Source: CAVUBL01 sp963739795 (GTDB taxonomy: Bacteria > Acidobacteriota > Thermoanaerobaculia > Multivoradales > DATKCC01). Taken from it: a stretch of 64,000 bases of DNA. This document shows positions 1-9,792 of this stretch, in pieces; within the stretch, counting starts at the first letter, position 1; each line of letters starts with the position of its first letter. The stretch spans positions 124,001 to 188,000 of the forward strand of contig CAVUBL010000011.1 in NCBI GenBank assembly GCA_963739795.1. Reading direction: 5' to 3'. The translations under genes were made by a program, and so were the position numbers. The notes beneath the pieces were generated by a model, which was given only the letters and a program-made list of their open reading frames with translations, was not told the origin of the DNA and did no database searches.

Positions 1-1
1 G

Positions 2-322
2 TTGGTGGCGGTGCCGATGGTGATGCTGATCGTCGGCAGCCGCCTGCGCAACGTGATGTTGATCCGAACCGGCGCGGGGTTGACCCTGCTCGGCGTGGTG
101 CTCAACCGGCTCAACCTCTCGGTGATCGCCTTCAAGTGGTACGCGCCGGTCCACTACGTGCCCACCTGGATGGAGGTGGTCGTCACGTTGGCGGTGATCT
201 CCGCCGAGCTCTGGGTGTTCCGCTGGGTCGTTCGGCGCCTGCCGGTCCTCTCCTCCAAGCCCGCCTGGGCCGAGGAGGGCGACGAGGGCGCGGCGGCCAC
301 TGCGCTCCCGGAGCGGAGCTGA
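2..322 (+). CDS. NrfD/HybB-type membrane subunit, C-terminal part
   Basis: Only the last 106 codons are in the window, and the gene begins upstream of position 1. The fragment has hydrophobic segments and a region (NRLNLSVIAF, then HYVPTWMEV) that resembles the C-terminal helices of NrfD/HybB/PsrC proteins. These integral membrane subunits exchange electrons between quinone and a periplasmic iron-sulfur or cytochrome module. The charged tail EEGDEG is probably exposed after the last helix. The next gene starts 18 bp downstream on the same strand and is preceded by AAAGGAG, so the two are probably one operon. The family call is from recollected sequence pattern, and the exact complex (Hmc-, Qrc- or hydrogenase-like) cannot be decided from this piece. 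Confidence 0.72.
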   Translation: MVAVPMVMLIVGSRLRNVMLIRTGAGLTLLGVVLNRLNLSVIAFKWYAPVHYVPTWMEVVVTLAVISAELWVFRWVVRRLPVLSSKPAWAEEGDEGAAATALPERS

Positions 323-340
323 GGGGAAAGGAGACAGACC

Positions 341-1042
341 ATGGACTTTCTTCCGACCAAGGGCATCGAATACCTGATGGTCATCGGCTATCTGCTGCTC
401 CTGATCCCCGCTTGGTGGCTGATGCGGAGAGGCGCTTCGCAGCGACCCGCTGCGGCGGTGGCTCCGGCGCGGCATCCGTCCCCGGCCGCGGGCCTGCGGG
501 GCTGGTTCCGGGTGCCCGAGGGCGTCCTCTTCCACCCCGGCCACACCTGGGCCGTCCCCGAGGCGGGGCACACGCTGAGGGTGGGGGTCGACGACTTCGC
601 CCAGCTCCTGGTGGGTCCGCCCGACTCGGTGCGCCTGCCGGCCGCCGGCTCCGCCCTCGAGATCGGGGAGCGGGGCTGGAGCTTCGTGGCGGACGGCCGG
701 AGCGTCGATCTCCTCTCGCCGGTCGCCGGCGAGGTGGTGGAGGTCAACCGGGACGTCGTCGGGGACCCGTCGCTGGTGAGCCGTGATCCCTACGGCAAGG
801 GCTGGCTCCTCAAGGTGAAGCCGGCGCGGCCCGGATCGGCGTTCAAGAACCTCATGCCGGGGAAGATCGCCGGCGAGTGGATGGAGAGCTCGGCCGAGGC
901 CCTGAGTGCCATGATGGGGCGCCAGCTCGGCACGGTGCTCCAGGACGGCGGCGTTCCGGTCGCCGGCCTCGCTCGGCAGATCGATCCCGACGCGTGGGAC
1001 CGGGTGGCGGCGGAGTTGTTGCTGACCGCCCGGGAGTCGTAG
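341..1042 (+). CDS. Membrane-anchored GcvH-like (H-protein fold) domain protein lacking the lipoyl lysine
   Basis: The protein has 233 aa. Residues about 10-29 form one N-terminal transmembrane helix followed by RR, so the rest is probably cytoplasmic. Residues about 60-160 align with glycine cleavage H-protein: HPGHTWAV matches the KEHEW region, VGVDDFAQ matches VGITEHAQ, LLSPVAGEVVEVN matches IYAPVSGE, and DPYGKGWL matches EPYAGGW. At the position of the lipoylated lysine (ESVKA in the E. coli protein) this sequence has Gly119 followed by Arg, so it cannot be lipoylated in the usual way. A tail of about 70 aa follows the domain. The gene has a clear AAAGGAG ribosome site, sits just behind an NrfD-like subunit and is unlikely to take part in glycine cleavage. 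A structural role in the adjacent quinone-linked complex is inferred. Confidence 0.8.
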   Translation: MDFLPTKGIEYLMVIGYLLLLIPAWWLMRRGASQRPAAAVAPARHPSPAAGLRGWFRVPEGVLFHPGHTWAVPEAGHTLRVGVDDFAQLLVGPPDSVRLPAAGSALEIGERGWSFVADGRSVDLLSPVAGEVVEVNRDVVGDPSLVSRDPYGKGWLLKVKPARPGSAFKNLMPGKIAGEWMESSAEALSAMMGRQLGTVLQDGGVPVAGLARQIDPDAWDRVAAELLLTARES

Positions 1043-1051
1043 GCAACCTCC

Positions 1052-1092
1052 AGGGCGGGCCCGATTGCCGAGAGCTCCATCGGGCCCGCCCT
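1052..1092. terminator. Strong hairpin between convergent genes
   Basis: A perfect 14-bp inverted repeat (1052-1065 and 1079-1092, arm AGGGCGGGCCCGAT) encloses a 13-nt loop, starting 10 bp after the stop codon of the H-protein-like gene. There is no clear T-run, so a Rho-independent mechanism is likely but not certain. It could end transcription from the left-hand operon. Confidence 0.6.
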
Positions 1093-1220
1093 ACCTCATC
1101 AGCGAGGAGGCTCCGCCTGAGCCGAGGAGCAGGGTCCACCGGCGTCGACTTCGGGTGACGAGAGCCCCCGCCCACGGCGTGCGACTCGGCGACATCCCTC
1201 CGGCCCGGGCCTTCACCCAC

Positions 1221-1273
1221 GCAGAGACCTATCGGATCTCCCCCCTCACCCTTCGATCCCTCTCCCTCCCTCT
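1221..1273 (+). repeat. Copy of a dispersed intergenic repeat (CCCCTCACCCT...ATCCCTCTCC family)
   Basis: The stretch GCAGAGACC...CCCCCCTCACCCTTCGATCCCTCTCC matches, with a few changes, the start of both units of the direct repeat at 57890-58284. Related C-rich strings occur in reverse orientation near 24590 and 52450. It lies in the gap between convergent genes and encodes nothing recognisable. Confidence 0.55.
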
Positions 1274-1279
1274 TTCCTT

Positions 1280-2173
1280 CTACATCCCCATCAGGTTGCG
1301 GGCGATCTTCCACAGGCCGCGTTCGTCGGCCCACAGGTCGAGCTCGGGCGAGGCGATGTCCTCGACCTGGGGTACCGCGGTGCCTTGCCGGCGCAGGTCG
1401 ACCGACTTGACGTACGCGCGACAGGTGGTGCACTCCTCGATCCTCAGGTAGGCATTGTCCTCGCTCTCGTGGAGCAAGAGTTTCTCCGGATCGCTCTCGC
1501 CGCAGCTCGGGCAGCGCACCCGTGGAAACGGCCAGGCGGTGGCGCACAACCCGCAGATCAAGAGTCTGCTGCCCTTGGCTTCGGGCTCGTCGCGGATCGC
1601 CGCGACCTGGGGCGGCCAGCCGCAGCGCGGGCACGCCGCCGGCACCGCGACCTGGGCGTCACCGGCGGGCGGCTCCGGGTGGCCGCCGCTCGCCGCCCGC
1701 TCCACCAGCCCCTCGGCGATGGGCTGGAGGAACGCCCGGGAGTAGAAGGCCATCGGCAGCACCTCGCAGCCCAGCCCGGAGGCCAGCTCCTCGAGGTCGC
1801 CGAGGCCGATCGTCTGCTCGAGGAGGGCCACGAGGGTCCCGGCGGGCGCCTTGGAGAGCTCCGCGCCGGCGGCGGCGAGGGTGGTGGGAGCGCCCTCGGC
1901 GGCCTGCTCGGCGAAGCGGCGCAGCGGCCGGGCGAGCTTCGAGAAGGGCAGGGCCTCGAGACCGAGGTCCGGACCCCCGGGTGCGGCGGCCCGGGCCGGG
2001 CCCTTCGGCCAGCCGCGGCCCAGCCAGGAAGAGGAGGCGGCGCGCTGATACAGGGGTTGCTGGAGGGCCAGGAGGTGGCGGTAGAGCTCGAGGAACCGCG
2101 CGGCGTGGGGCCGTTCACCGGCGAGGTGAGCGGCCCGCGCGTCGCGCGCTTCGTACGGTCCGGAGGGCGCCAA
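1280..2173 (-). CDS. fdhE: Formate dehydrogenase accessory protein FdhE
   Basis: The protein has 297 aa, close to the usual FdhE length of about 300. Its C-terminal half carries four paired-cysteine knuckles (CPRC, CGLC, CPSC, CTTC) that form the rubredoxin-like metal sites of this family. It also has the characteristic ending with DLRRQG, VEDIASPELD and LWADERG. FdhE is needed for maturation of the Tat-exported respiratory formate dehydrogenase. It is the last gene of the fdh operon, beginning 10 bp after the cytochrome b subunit. The open frame begins with TTG at 2173 and no better start is evident, so the exact N-terminus is uncertain. Confidence 0.93.
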   Translation of the reverse strand: MAPSGPYEARDARAAHLAGERPHAARFLELYRHLLALQQPLYQRAASSSWLGRGWPKGPARAAAPGGPDLGLEALPFSKLARPLRRFAEQAAEGAPTTLAAAGAELSKAPAGTLVALLEQTIGLGDLEELASGLGCEVLPMAFYSRAFLQPIAEGLVERAASGGHPEPPAGDAQVAVPAACPRCGWPPQVAAIRDEPEAKGSRLLICGLCATAWPFPRVRCPSCGESDPEKLLLHESEDNAYLRIEECTTCRAYVKSVDLRRQGTAVPQVEDIASPELDLWADERGLWKIARNLMGM

Positions 2174-2182
2174 TCCCGGGCC

Positions 2183-2827
2183 TTACGCGTGCGGTCCCGC
2201 CGAGCCGGACCGGGTGGAGCGGGTCTGCTCCCGGAGCCAGGCCGGGTGATGGAGCTTCGCCCACCGGCGCCGCACGCCGCCGTAGACCATGCCCCGGGCG
2301 GTGCCCGGGAAGGCGATGGTGGAGAGGTAGACGTGCATCATCAGGAGAAGCCCGCCGGCGACGGTCGCCAGGAAGTGGAGCAGCCGCATGGTGGTGAGCA
2401 GGCCGGCCCCGAACGACGCCGGGAACCACAGGGGGACCCCGGTGACCAGAAAGACCGCGGCGAGTACGACGGAGATCCAGAAGTACAGCTTCTGGCCGGC
2501 GTTGAACTTGCCGGCGTCCGGGATCTGGTCGAGCTCGTGCCGGGCGTACTCGGGGACCTTCCCGAGCCACGTCCTGTCGCTCTCGTCGAGGGTCATCTCC
2601 CGGGCCCAGGAGATGAACATGGCGACGATCGCCACCGTGTAGACCACACCGATCCACGGGTGGAGGATGCGCATGGACGCCGCCCCGCCGAACAAAGCGC
2701 TGAGCCAGAAGACCGACGGGTAGGCGAGGGCGAGGCCGGAGAGCAGGAGGCCGCTGAACGAGATCCCCACCGCCCAGTGGATCACCCGCTGCGGGGCGGT
2801 GAAGCGGGGGATGAGTAGTCTCTTCAT
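2183..2827 (-). CDS. fdhC: Formate dehydrogenase-N cytochrome b (gamma) subunit
   Basis: This 214-aa integral membrane protein has about four hydrophobic helices with histidines placed as in the FdnI/FdoI cytochrome b556 family: RVIHWAVG in helix 1, HPWIGVVY in helix 2, LLHFLATVAGG and MHVYLS in helix 4. It anchors the alpha and beta subunits on the periplasmic face and passes electrons from formate through two hemes to quinone. The ATG at 2827 overlaps the stop of the beta subunit (ATGA), which indicates translational coupling and fixes the start. A longer in-frame reading upstream runs through the beta gene and is not used. Confidence 0.93.
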   Translation of the reverse strand: MKRLLIPRFTAPQRVIHWAVGISFSGLLLSGLALAYPSVFWLSALFGGAASMRILHPWIGVVYTVAIVAMFISWAREMTLDESDRTWLGKVPEYARHELDQIPDAGKFNAGQKLYFWISVVLAAVFLVTGVPLWFPASFGAGLLTTMRLLHFLATVAGGLLLMMHVYLSTIAFPGTARGMVYGGVRRRWAKLHHPAWLREQTRSTRSGSAGPHA

Positions 2828-3708
2828 GGCGCCTCCCCAGCCGGGTCGGCCGGGCCGTCCTCGGGTGACTCCGGCTCGAGCGGTCCGTAGGTCAGGTAGT
2901 GGAGCAGGGTACCGAGGGCGCCCAGGCCGAACAGCCAGCCGCCGGCCTTGCGCAGCCAGCCGAGACCGGCGAGCCCGCCGGGGCGCGGTGACGGATCGGC
3001 CGGCAGCGAGTAGTCGCCGAGCCGGTCGCCATGGGGCACCACGTACATCATGTGGGTGCCGCCGACGCCCTGCGGGTCGTAGAGGACGGCGTGATCGAGG
3101 CCGCGCCCCTTGAGCGCCTCCACCTTGTCGGCGGCCAGGGTCAGCATGTCGTGCTTCGAGCCCCACGAGATGGCGTTGGTCGGACAGGTCTTGACGCACG
3201 CCGGCTCCAGGCCCGCGTCCACCCGGTCCACGCACATGTTGCACTTGTAGACCTTGCGGGTCGTCTTGTCGAAGCGGGGGATGTCGAACGGGCAGCCGGA
3301 GACGCAGAACTGACAGCCGATGCAGTGGTCCTGGTCGAAGTCGACGATGCCGTTCATGTACTGGACGATCGCCCCGGGCGAGGGACACGCCTCGAGGCAG
3401 CCCGGCTCCTCGCAGTGGAGACAGGCCGACTTGGTGATCATCCACCGCAGCTCCCCGTCCACCTCGGCCTCGTTGAAGCGCATGAGGAGCCAGGTGTGGG
3501 GAGACAGGTCGCGGTGGCTCTGGTAGCTGCCGAAGTTGGCGGTCGGCTCGACCCCGAGGTCGTTCCACTCCTTGCACGCCACCTCGCACCCCTTGCAGCC
3601 GATGCAGCGCGAGATGTCGACGAGCTTCGAGTACTCGGGCTCGTTGGCGCGGATGGCGGGCGACGGCGTGGTGGCCGCGGAGATCCGTTTGACGGCGAGT
3701 TGTGCCAT
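2824..3708 (-). CDS. fdhB: Formate dehydrogenase-N iron-sulfur (beta) subunit
   Basis: This 294-aa protein carries four [4Fe-4S] cysteine clusters of the FdnH type: CIGCKGCEVAC, CLHCEEPGCLEAC, CIGCQFCVSGC and CNMC with a following CVKTCP. A hydrophobic segment near the C-terminus (about residues 245-268, GWLFGLGALGTLLHYL) is the expected single membrane anchor. It links the selenocysteine active site in the alpha subunit to the cytochrome b. The gene starts 14 bp after the alpha stop and overlaps the gamma start by 4 bp. Confidence 0.95.
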   Translation of the reverse strand: MAQLAVKRISAATTPSPAIRANEPEYSKLVDISRCIGCKGCEVACKEWNDLGVEPTANFGSYQSHRDLSPHTWLLMRFNEAEVDGELRWMITKSACLHCEEPGCLEACPSPGAIVQYMNGIVDFDQDHCIGCQFCVSGCPFDIPRFDKTTRKVYKCNMCVDRVDAGLEPACVKTCPTNAISWGSKHDMLTLAADKVEALKGRGLDHAVLYDPQGVGGTHMMYVVPHGDRLGDYSLPADPSPRPGGLAGLGWLRKAGGWLFGLGALGTLLHYLTYGPLEPESPEDGPADPAGEAP

Positions 3709-3721
3709 GGCGGAGTCTCCT

Positions 3722-6700
3722 TTACGCCTTCTCGATGTTCACCAGGAACGCCTTGAACTCGGGACAGCGAGTGTTGGCGTCTCCGATGAACGGGGTGAGT
3801 GAGTTGGCCATCGAGCCCTTCGTGAGCCCCACGAAGCCCCAGTGCACGGGGATGCCGATGGTGTAAGTCGGCTTGCCGTTGACCGTCAGCTTGGCGATTC
3901 GCTTGGTGACGATCGCCGTGCCTTCGACCTCGCCGCGCTTCGACCAGACTTTGACGCGGCCGCCGTTCTCGATCCCCTTGGTCTGGGCGAGGTCGGCCGG
4001 CACCTCGACGAAGAAGTCGGGCATCGCCTCGACCAGGTAGGGCACGTTGCTGGTCACGAAGTGCTCGCGTTCGACCACCCGGTAGATGGTGCAGGCGTAG
4101 GGGAACTCGTCGCCGGCGCCGGCCAGGGTTTCCTTGATGCCGTCGTACCACCGCACCGCGGGGTTGGTGGCGACCTTCTCGTGGAGCACGTTGACCGTCG
4201 GGCTCTCCACCGGCTCGTAGTGCTCGGAGAAGGGCCCGTCCTTGAGGCCGCGGGTGAACAGCCGCGCCACGCCCTCCTCGGTCATGATGAAGGCGCCCTT
4301 GGCACCCGGCGAGCCCGGCGCCATGGTCTTGCCGTAGTCGGGCACGTCGCCCACCCACTCCTTGCCGTTCCACCAGATGCCCGGCCGGGCCGGGTCCCAC
4401 GGCTTGCCCGCGGCGTCGGCCGAAGCCCGGTTGTAGAGCACGCGGCGGTTGAGGGGCCAGTTCCAGGCCCAGCCGTGGTGCATCCCCATCCCCAGAGGAT
4501 CGGAGGTGTCGCGCCGGGCCATCTGGTTGCCCGCCTCGGTGAAGCTCCCGCAGTAGAGCCAGTTGCCCGAGGTGGTGGTGCCGTCGTCCTCGAGCTGGCC
4601 GAAGGAGGAGAGCAGCTTGCCGCTGGTCAGGTCGAAGCCGTTGATCTCCTTGGCGAGCTCGGTGAGGGTGGGCAGGCGGGGGTTGAGGTAGTTCCAGGTC
4701 ATGGCCTGGATGCCCTCGTCGTAGGCGCCGCCCTCCTGCTGGTAGCGCTCCTTGATCCGCCAGAACAGCTCGGAGAGGATCCAGGTGTCCGAGCGCACGG
4801 TGTCCGGCGGGTCGACCGCCTTCTCCTTCCACTGGGCCCAGCGGCCGCTGTTGGTGAACGAGCCGTCGCGTTCGATCCAGTGGGTGGAGGGGAGGTAGAG
4901 GACCTCGGTGGCGATCTTCGAGGGGCCCTGTTTCTGATCAGGGCCGGGAGCCTTCCAGAACTCGGCCGAGTCGAGCATGAAGGGGTCGATGACCACCATC
5001 CACTTGAGCTTGGCCATGCCCTGGAGCAGCCGGCCGATGTCCGGGCCGGCGAGGAGTGGGTTGAACCCCAGGGTGACCAGCCCTTCCATCTTGCCCTGGT
5101 GCGCCTGGTCCCAGATCGAGAGCCAGGTGGCGTCGCCCTCCTGCTTGCCCAGGTACTGATAGCCGAACTCGTTGTCCGCCGTCGCCTTGTCGCCGTACCA
5201 GGTTTTGAGCTGGGAGACGAAGAACTTCGGGTAGTTGCCCCAGTAGTTCATCGTGTCCGGCGTCAGAGGCTTGGGGGTGGACTGCTCCAGGTGGACCTCC
5301 AGGGAGGTCTGGTTGGGCGTCGGCACCTTGAGGTAGCCCGGCGTGATGCCGGCCACGATGGCGTGGTCGGTCGCCCCCTGGACGTTGGCGTGGCCACGCA
5401 TGGCGTTGATGCCGCCGCCCGGCCGGCCGATGTTGCCCTGGAGGAGCTGGAAGATCGCCGCGGTGCGGATGATCTGGCTGCCCACCGTGTGCATGGTCCA
5501 GCCGACGGCGTACATGATCGTCCCCACCCGGTCGGCGCGGCCGGTGGAGCAGACGATCTTGGCCACCTCGAGGAACTTGTCCGCGGGGCAGCCGGCGATC
5601 TTCGCGACCACGTCGGGCGTGTAGCGGCTGTAGTGGGTCTTGAGGAGCTGGAAGACCGAGCGCGGGTGCTGGAGCGTCATGTCCCGGCGCACGAAGCCGT
5701 CCGGGCCCTTCTCGTAGTCCCAGCTCGTCTTGTCGTACCCGCCCGCGGCCTCGTCGTAGCCGGAGAACAGGCCGTCCTCGAAGCCGAAGTCCTCGCGCAC
5801 GATGAACGAGGCGTTGGTGTGCAGCTTGACGTAGTCCTCGTGGAACAGGTCGTTCTCGAGGCTGTAGTGGATGAAGCCGCCGAGCACCGCGATGTCCGAG
5901 CCGGGCCGGATCTGGAGGTGCTTGTCGGCGACCGCGGAGGTGCGCGTGAAGCGCGGGTCGACGGTGACGATCTTCGCGCCGCGCTGGTCCCGGGCCTCGA
6001 CGGCCCATTTGAATCCGCAGGGGTGGTTCTCGGCGGGGTTGGCGCCCATCACCAGGACGACATCGGCGTTCTTGATGTCCTTCCAGTGGTTGGTCATCGC
6101 CCCCCGACCGAACGTGGCGGCCAGACTGGCCACCGTGGGGCTATGTCATATCCGGGCCTGGTGGTCGATGTAGACCAGCCCCAGGCCCCTCGTCAGCTTG
6201 GTGATGAAGTAGGCGTCCTCGTTGGCGACGGTGGCGCTGCCCACCCAGGCGACCCCGTCGCAGCGGTTCACGGTGCGGCCCTGGGCGTCCTCGGTGACGA
6301 ACGTCCGGTCGCGCGACTCCTTGAACCGCTGGGCGAACCAGTTCATGGCGGTGTCCCAGTCGACGGGTTTCCACTCGCTCGATCCGGCCTCGCGCAGGAG
6401 CGGCGATGTCTGGATGCGCGGGCTCATGGCGAGCTGCATCTGCGATGCGCCCTTGGGGCACAGCGTGCCGCCGTTGATCGGGTTGTCCGGATCGCCCTCG
6501 ACGTGGATCACCGACTTGACGGTGTTGAGCCCTCCGCTCCCGTGGACGTAGGCGATCGTGCCGCAGCCCACCGCGCAGTACGGGCAGACGGTCTTGAACT
6601 CGCGGGCGTCCTGGATCTTGAGCTGCCGGGTGGCGGCGTAGGCGGGAGCGAGGTCGATGCCGAGCGCACTGGCACCGACTCCGAGGGCTGAAAGCTGGAG

Positions 6701-6724
6701 GAAACTCCTCCTCGAGACCTTCAT
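3722..6724 (-). CDS. fdhA: Formate dehydrogenase-N catalytic (alpha) subunit, selenocysteine-containing
   Basis: The 1000-aa molybdopterin oxidoreductase is read through an in-frame UGA at 6146-6148 (residue 193). The context QARI-UGA-HSPTVASLA matches the selenocysteine site of E. coli FdnG (QARV-Sec-HGPTVASLA). The N-terminus has a twin-arginine signal (SRRSFLQ, residues 4-10). Cys47, Cys50, Cys54 and Cys89 bind the proximal [4Fe-4S] cluster. The part after the UGA contains the two molybdopterin-binding regions and the C-terminal beta-barrel. The start at 6724 is supported by AAAGGAGG. It oxidises formate to CO2 in the periplasm. Ordinary gene calling would split it at 6146 and lose the active site. 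The selenium genes (selA, selB, selC, selD) must lie elsewhere. Confidence 0.96.
6116..6134 (-). promoter_or_regulatory. Bacterial SECIS upper stem-loop for selenocysteine insertion
   Basis: Eleven nucleotides after the UGA, the mRNA folds into GGUGGCC-AGUCU-GGCCGCC: a seven-pair stem with one G-U pair and a five-base loop AGUCU. The same loop sequence, spacing and position occur in the E. coli fdhF and fdnG SECIS elements bound by SelB. The hairpin lies inside the coding sequence, as is normal in bacteria. Confidence 0.88.
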
Positions 6725-6792
6725 CAGCGGCCCTCCTTTCCGGCGCGTAGCGCCCAGAAAGACCTCACTGCTGGGAAAAAATCTTTGGGGGA

Positions 6793-6822
6793 ACTATACA
6801 CCCGTTCGGGCGGGCGGCGCAA
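6793..6822 (-). promoter_or_regulatory. Probable sigma-70-type promoter of the fdh operon
   Basis: On the minus strand TTGCGC (6822-6817), an 18-bp spacer and TATAGT (6798-6793, preceded by TG as an extended -10) lie about 70 bp upstream of the fdhA start. No activator site could be identified. Confidence 0.45.
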
Positions 6823-6928
6823 CCCGGGCTCGGAAACGCACCGAGCTCCTTGGGTTTGCGCCGGGTGCACCACCCCCCGGGGTGTGGCGGCGGCGTTCAA
6901 ATCGGGAGTAGCCTCTCGACGATTCGCC

Positions 6929-8704
<1,776 letters not shown>

Positions 8705-8713
8705 AGGGTCGGT

Positions 8714-8791
8714 TGAAAGGTGGCTGGCACCTTCGTGGTTGAAAGGTGGCTGGCACCTTCGTGGTTGAAAGGTGGCTGGCACCTTCGTGGC
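8714..8791 (+). repeat. Three tandem copies of a 26-bp repeat
   Basis: The unit begins TGAAAGGTGGCTGGCACC and continues TTCGTGGT. Copies run 8714-8739, 8740-8765 and 8766-8791 and are identical except for the last base. The first 18 bases recur as single copies at 9683-9700 and, inverted, at 55123-55140. The units are adjacent with no spacers, so this is not a CRISPR array. Confidence 0.9.
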
Positions 8792-8895
8792 ACCTCCTCT
8801 ACCGCGGCGCCGAGACCCGGGAAATCGACGGCATCCGCTGCCTGCCCTGCGACGACTTCCTGCGAAACCTCCTTCCGGGAAGGCCGCTGCCGTAA
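8788..8895 (+). pseudogene. Possible 3' remnant of a lost gene
   Basis: From the end of the tandem repeat an open frame of 35 codons runs to TAA at 8893-8895 and reads naturally as a protein C-terminus (LLYRGAETREIDGIRC, then PCDDFLRNLLPG). The pattern resembles the end of DUF4143-type AAA ATPases, which often finish with a Y-G-G-D-E...G-V...P-W...F-L motif. It has no start codon or ribosome site. The repeat appears to have replaced the upstream part of the gene. The family suggestion is tentative. Confidence 0.3.
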
Positions 8896-8908
8896 CCTTC
8901 GGCGTGCC

Positions 8909-9685
8909 ATGAGCCCTGACCGCTACGTCCTGTCCCCCTTCTTCCTCGACCAGGAGCTGCCGGAGCTACTGGACCTCGCCGAGGAGGGCTGGGCCGTCAA
9001 CGCACCGGACCTGCCCGACGGCGAGCGGGAGGCGCGGATGTCGGCCGTCCACCGTCCGCTGGCCGCGCGGGTCCACGTCATCGCCGGGCGTGGCGAGCGG
9101 CCGGTGAGCGTGGCCGGGGATTGCTGCTCCATGATCGGCGTGGTGGCGGGCCTCGAGCGCGCCGGAGTCCACCCGACGGTGATCTGGTTCGACGCCCACG
9201 GGGACTTCAACACTCCGGAGACTTCGCCGAGCGGCTTCGTCGGGGGCATGCCGCTGGCCATCCTGGTCGGCCGAGGCGATCAGGCGATGCCCGAGGCCGT
9301 GGGCCTTGCGCCGCTCGCCGAAGAACGGGTGATCCTGGCCGGCGCCCGCGACCTCGACTCCGGAGAGGCGGAGGCCCTCCGATCGTCGAAGATCACCCAT
9401 ATCGAGCGCGTCGCCGAGCTCCTCGATCGCCCCCTGCCCGCCGGGCCGCTCCTTGTTCATTTCGACACTGACGTCGTCGACCCGTCGGAGGTGCCGGCGC
9501 ACCACTACCCGGCGCCGGGCGGGCCGTCGTCGGAGGCGCTGCGCGAGGTCTTCCGCCACCTCGCGGCTTCCGGCCGGGTGGCGGCGGTCTCGGTCTCGAC
9601 CTGGGACCCCCGTCTCGACCAGGACGGCGCCAACCGCCGGGTCTCCATGAACCTCGTGGGCACCCTCACCGGCGCCTGCGCCTGA
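8909..9685 (+). CDS. Arginase/agmatinase-family (ureohydrolase) protein
   Basis: The 258-aa protein has the binuclear manganese motifs of the ureohydrolase fold: Asp95, His97 and Asp99 in FDAHGD, and Asp186 and Asp188 in FDTDVVDP. The first metal motif, GGDHS in arginases, reads AGDCCS here, so the metal-binding histidine is replaced by Cys72. This change occurs in some arginase-like proteins and leaves the substrate open: arginine, agmatine, formiminoglutamate or another guanidino compound. The TGA stop is the first three bases of a dispersed 18-bp repeat. A longer frame back to 8720 reads only repeat sequence, so the ATG at 8909 is preferred. Confidence 0.82.
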   Translation: MSPDRYVLSPFFLDQELPELLDLAEEGWAVNAPDLPDGEREARMSAVHRPLAARVHVIAGRGERPVSVAGDCCSMIGVVAGLERAGVHPTVIWFDAHGDFNTPETSPSGFVGGMPLAILVGRGDQAMPEAVGLAPLAEERVILAGARDLDSGEAEALRSSKITHIERVAELLDRPLPAGPLLVHFDTDVVDPSEVPAHHYPAPGGPSSEALREVFRHLAASGRVAAVSVSTWDPRLDQDGANRRVSMNLVGTLTGACA

Positions 9686-9735
9686 AAGGTGGCTGGCACC
9701 CCCGCGGCACCCCCGCGGCCGCACCCCCGCGGCCG
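9683..9735 (+). repeat. Single copy of the 18-bp dispersed repeat plus short CACCCCCGCGG repeats
   Basis: TGAAAGGTGGCTGGCACC at 9683-9700 is identical to the core of the tandem array at 8714. It is followed by three near copies of CACCCCCGCGG(CCG). The repeat supplies the stop codon of the arginase-family gene. Confidence 0.75.
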
Positions 9736-9792
9736 CCTCTCTGCCGGCTGGGGCGGGGAGGCCGTCCTCGCGCCGCGGGACCCACACGCCGC

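Noticed and set aside
1052..1092. Attachment site or transposon end
   Set aside because: The palindrome is a simple hairpin directly after a stop codon with no second copy, so a terminator is the simpler explanation.
6133..6148. Apparent nonsense mutation splitting the formate dehydrogenase gene
   Set aside because: The UGA sits exactly at the known selenocysteine position and is followed by a proper SECIS hairpin, so it is recoding and not decay.
3842..6691. Open frame of 949 codons on the plus strand
   Set aside because: It is antisense to the formate dehydrogenase alpha gene, has Val/Gly/Arg/His-rich composition with no domain, and reflects the high-GC third codon position of the true gene.
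8714..8791. Possible short CRISPR array
   Set aside because: The repeats abut without spacers and the core is dispersed near gene ends elsewhere. No cas gene is present.
8720..8908. N-terminal extension of the arginase-family protein to 8720
   Set aside because: The added residues come from the 26-bp repeats and the gene remnant, and the family starts naturally at ATG 8909.
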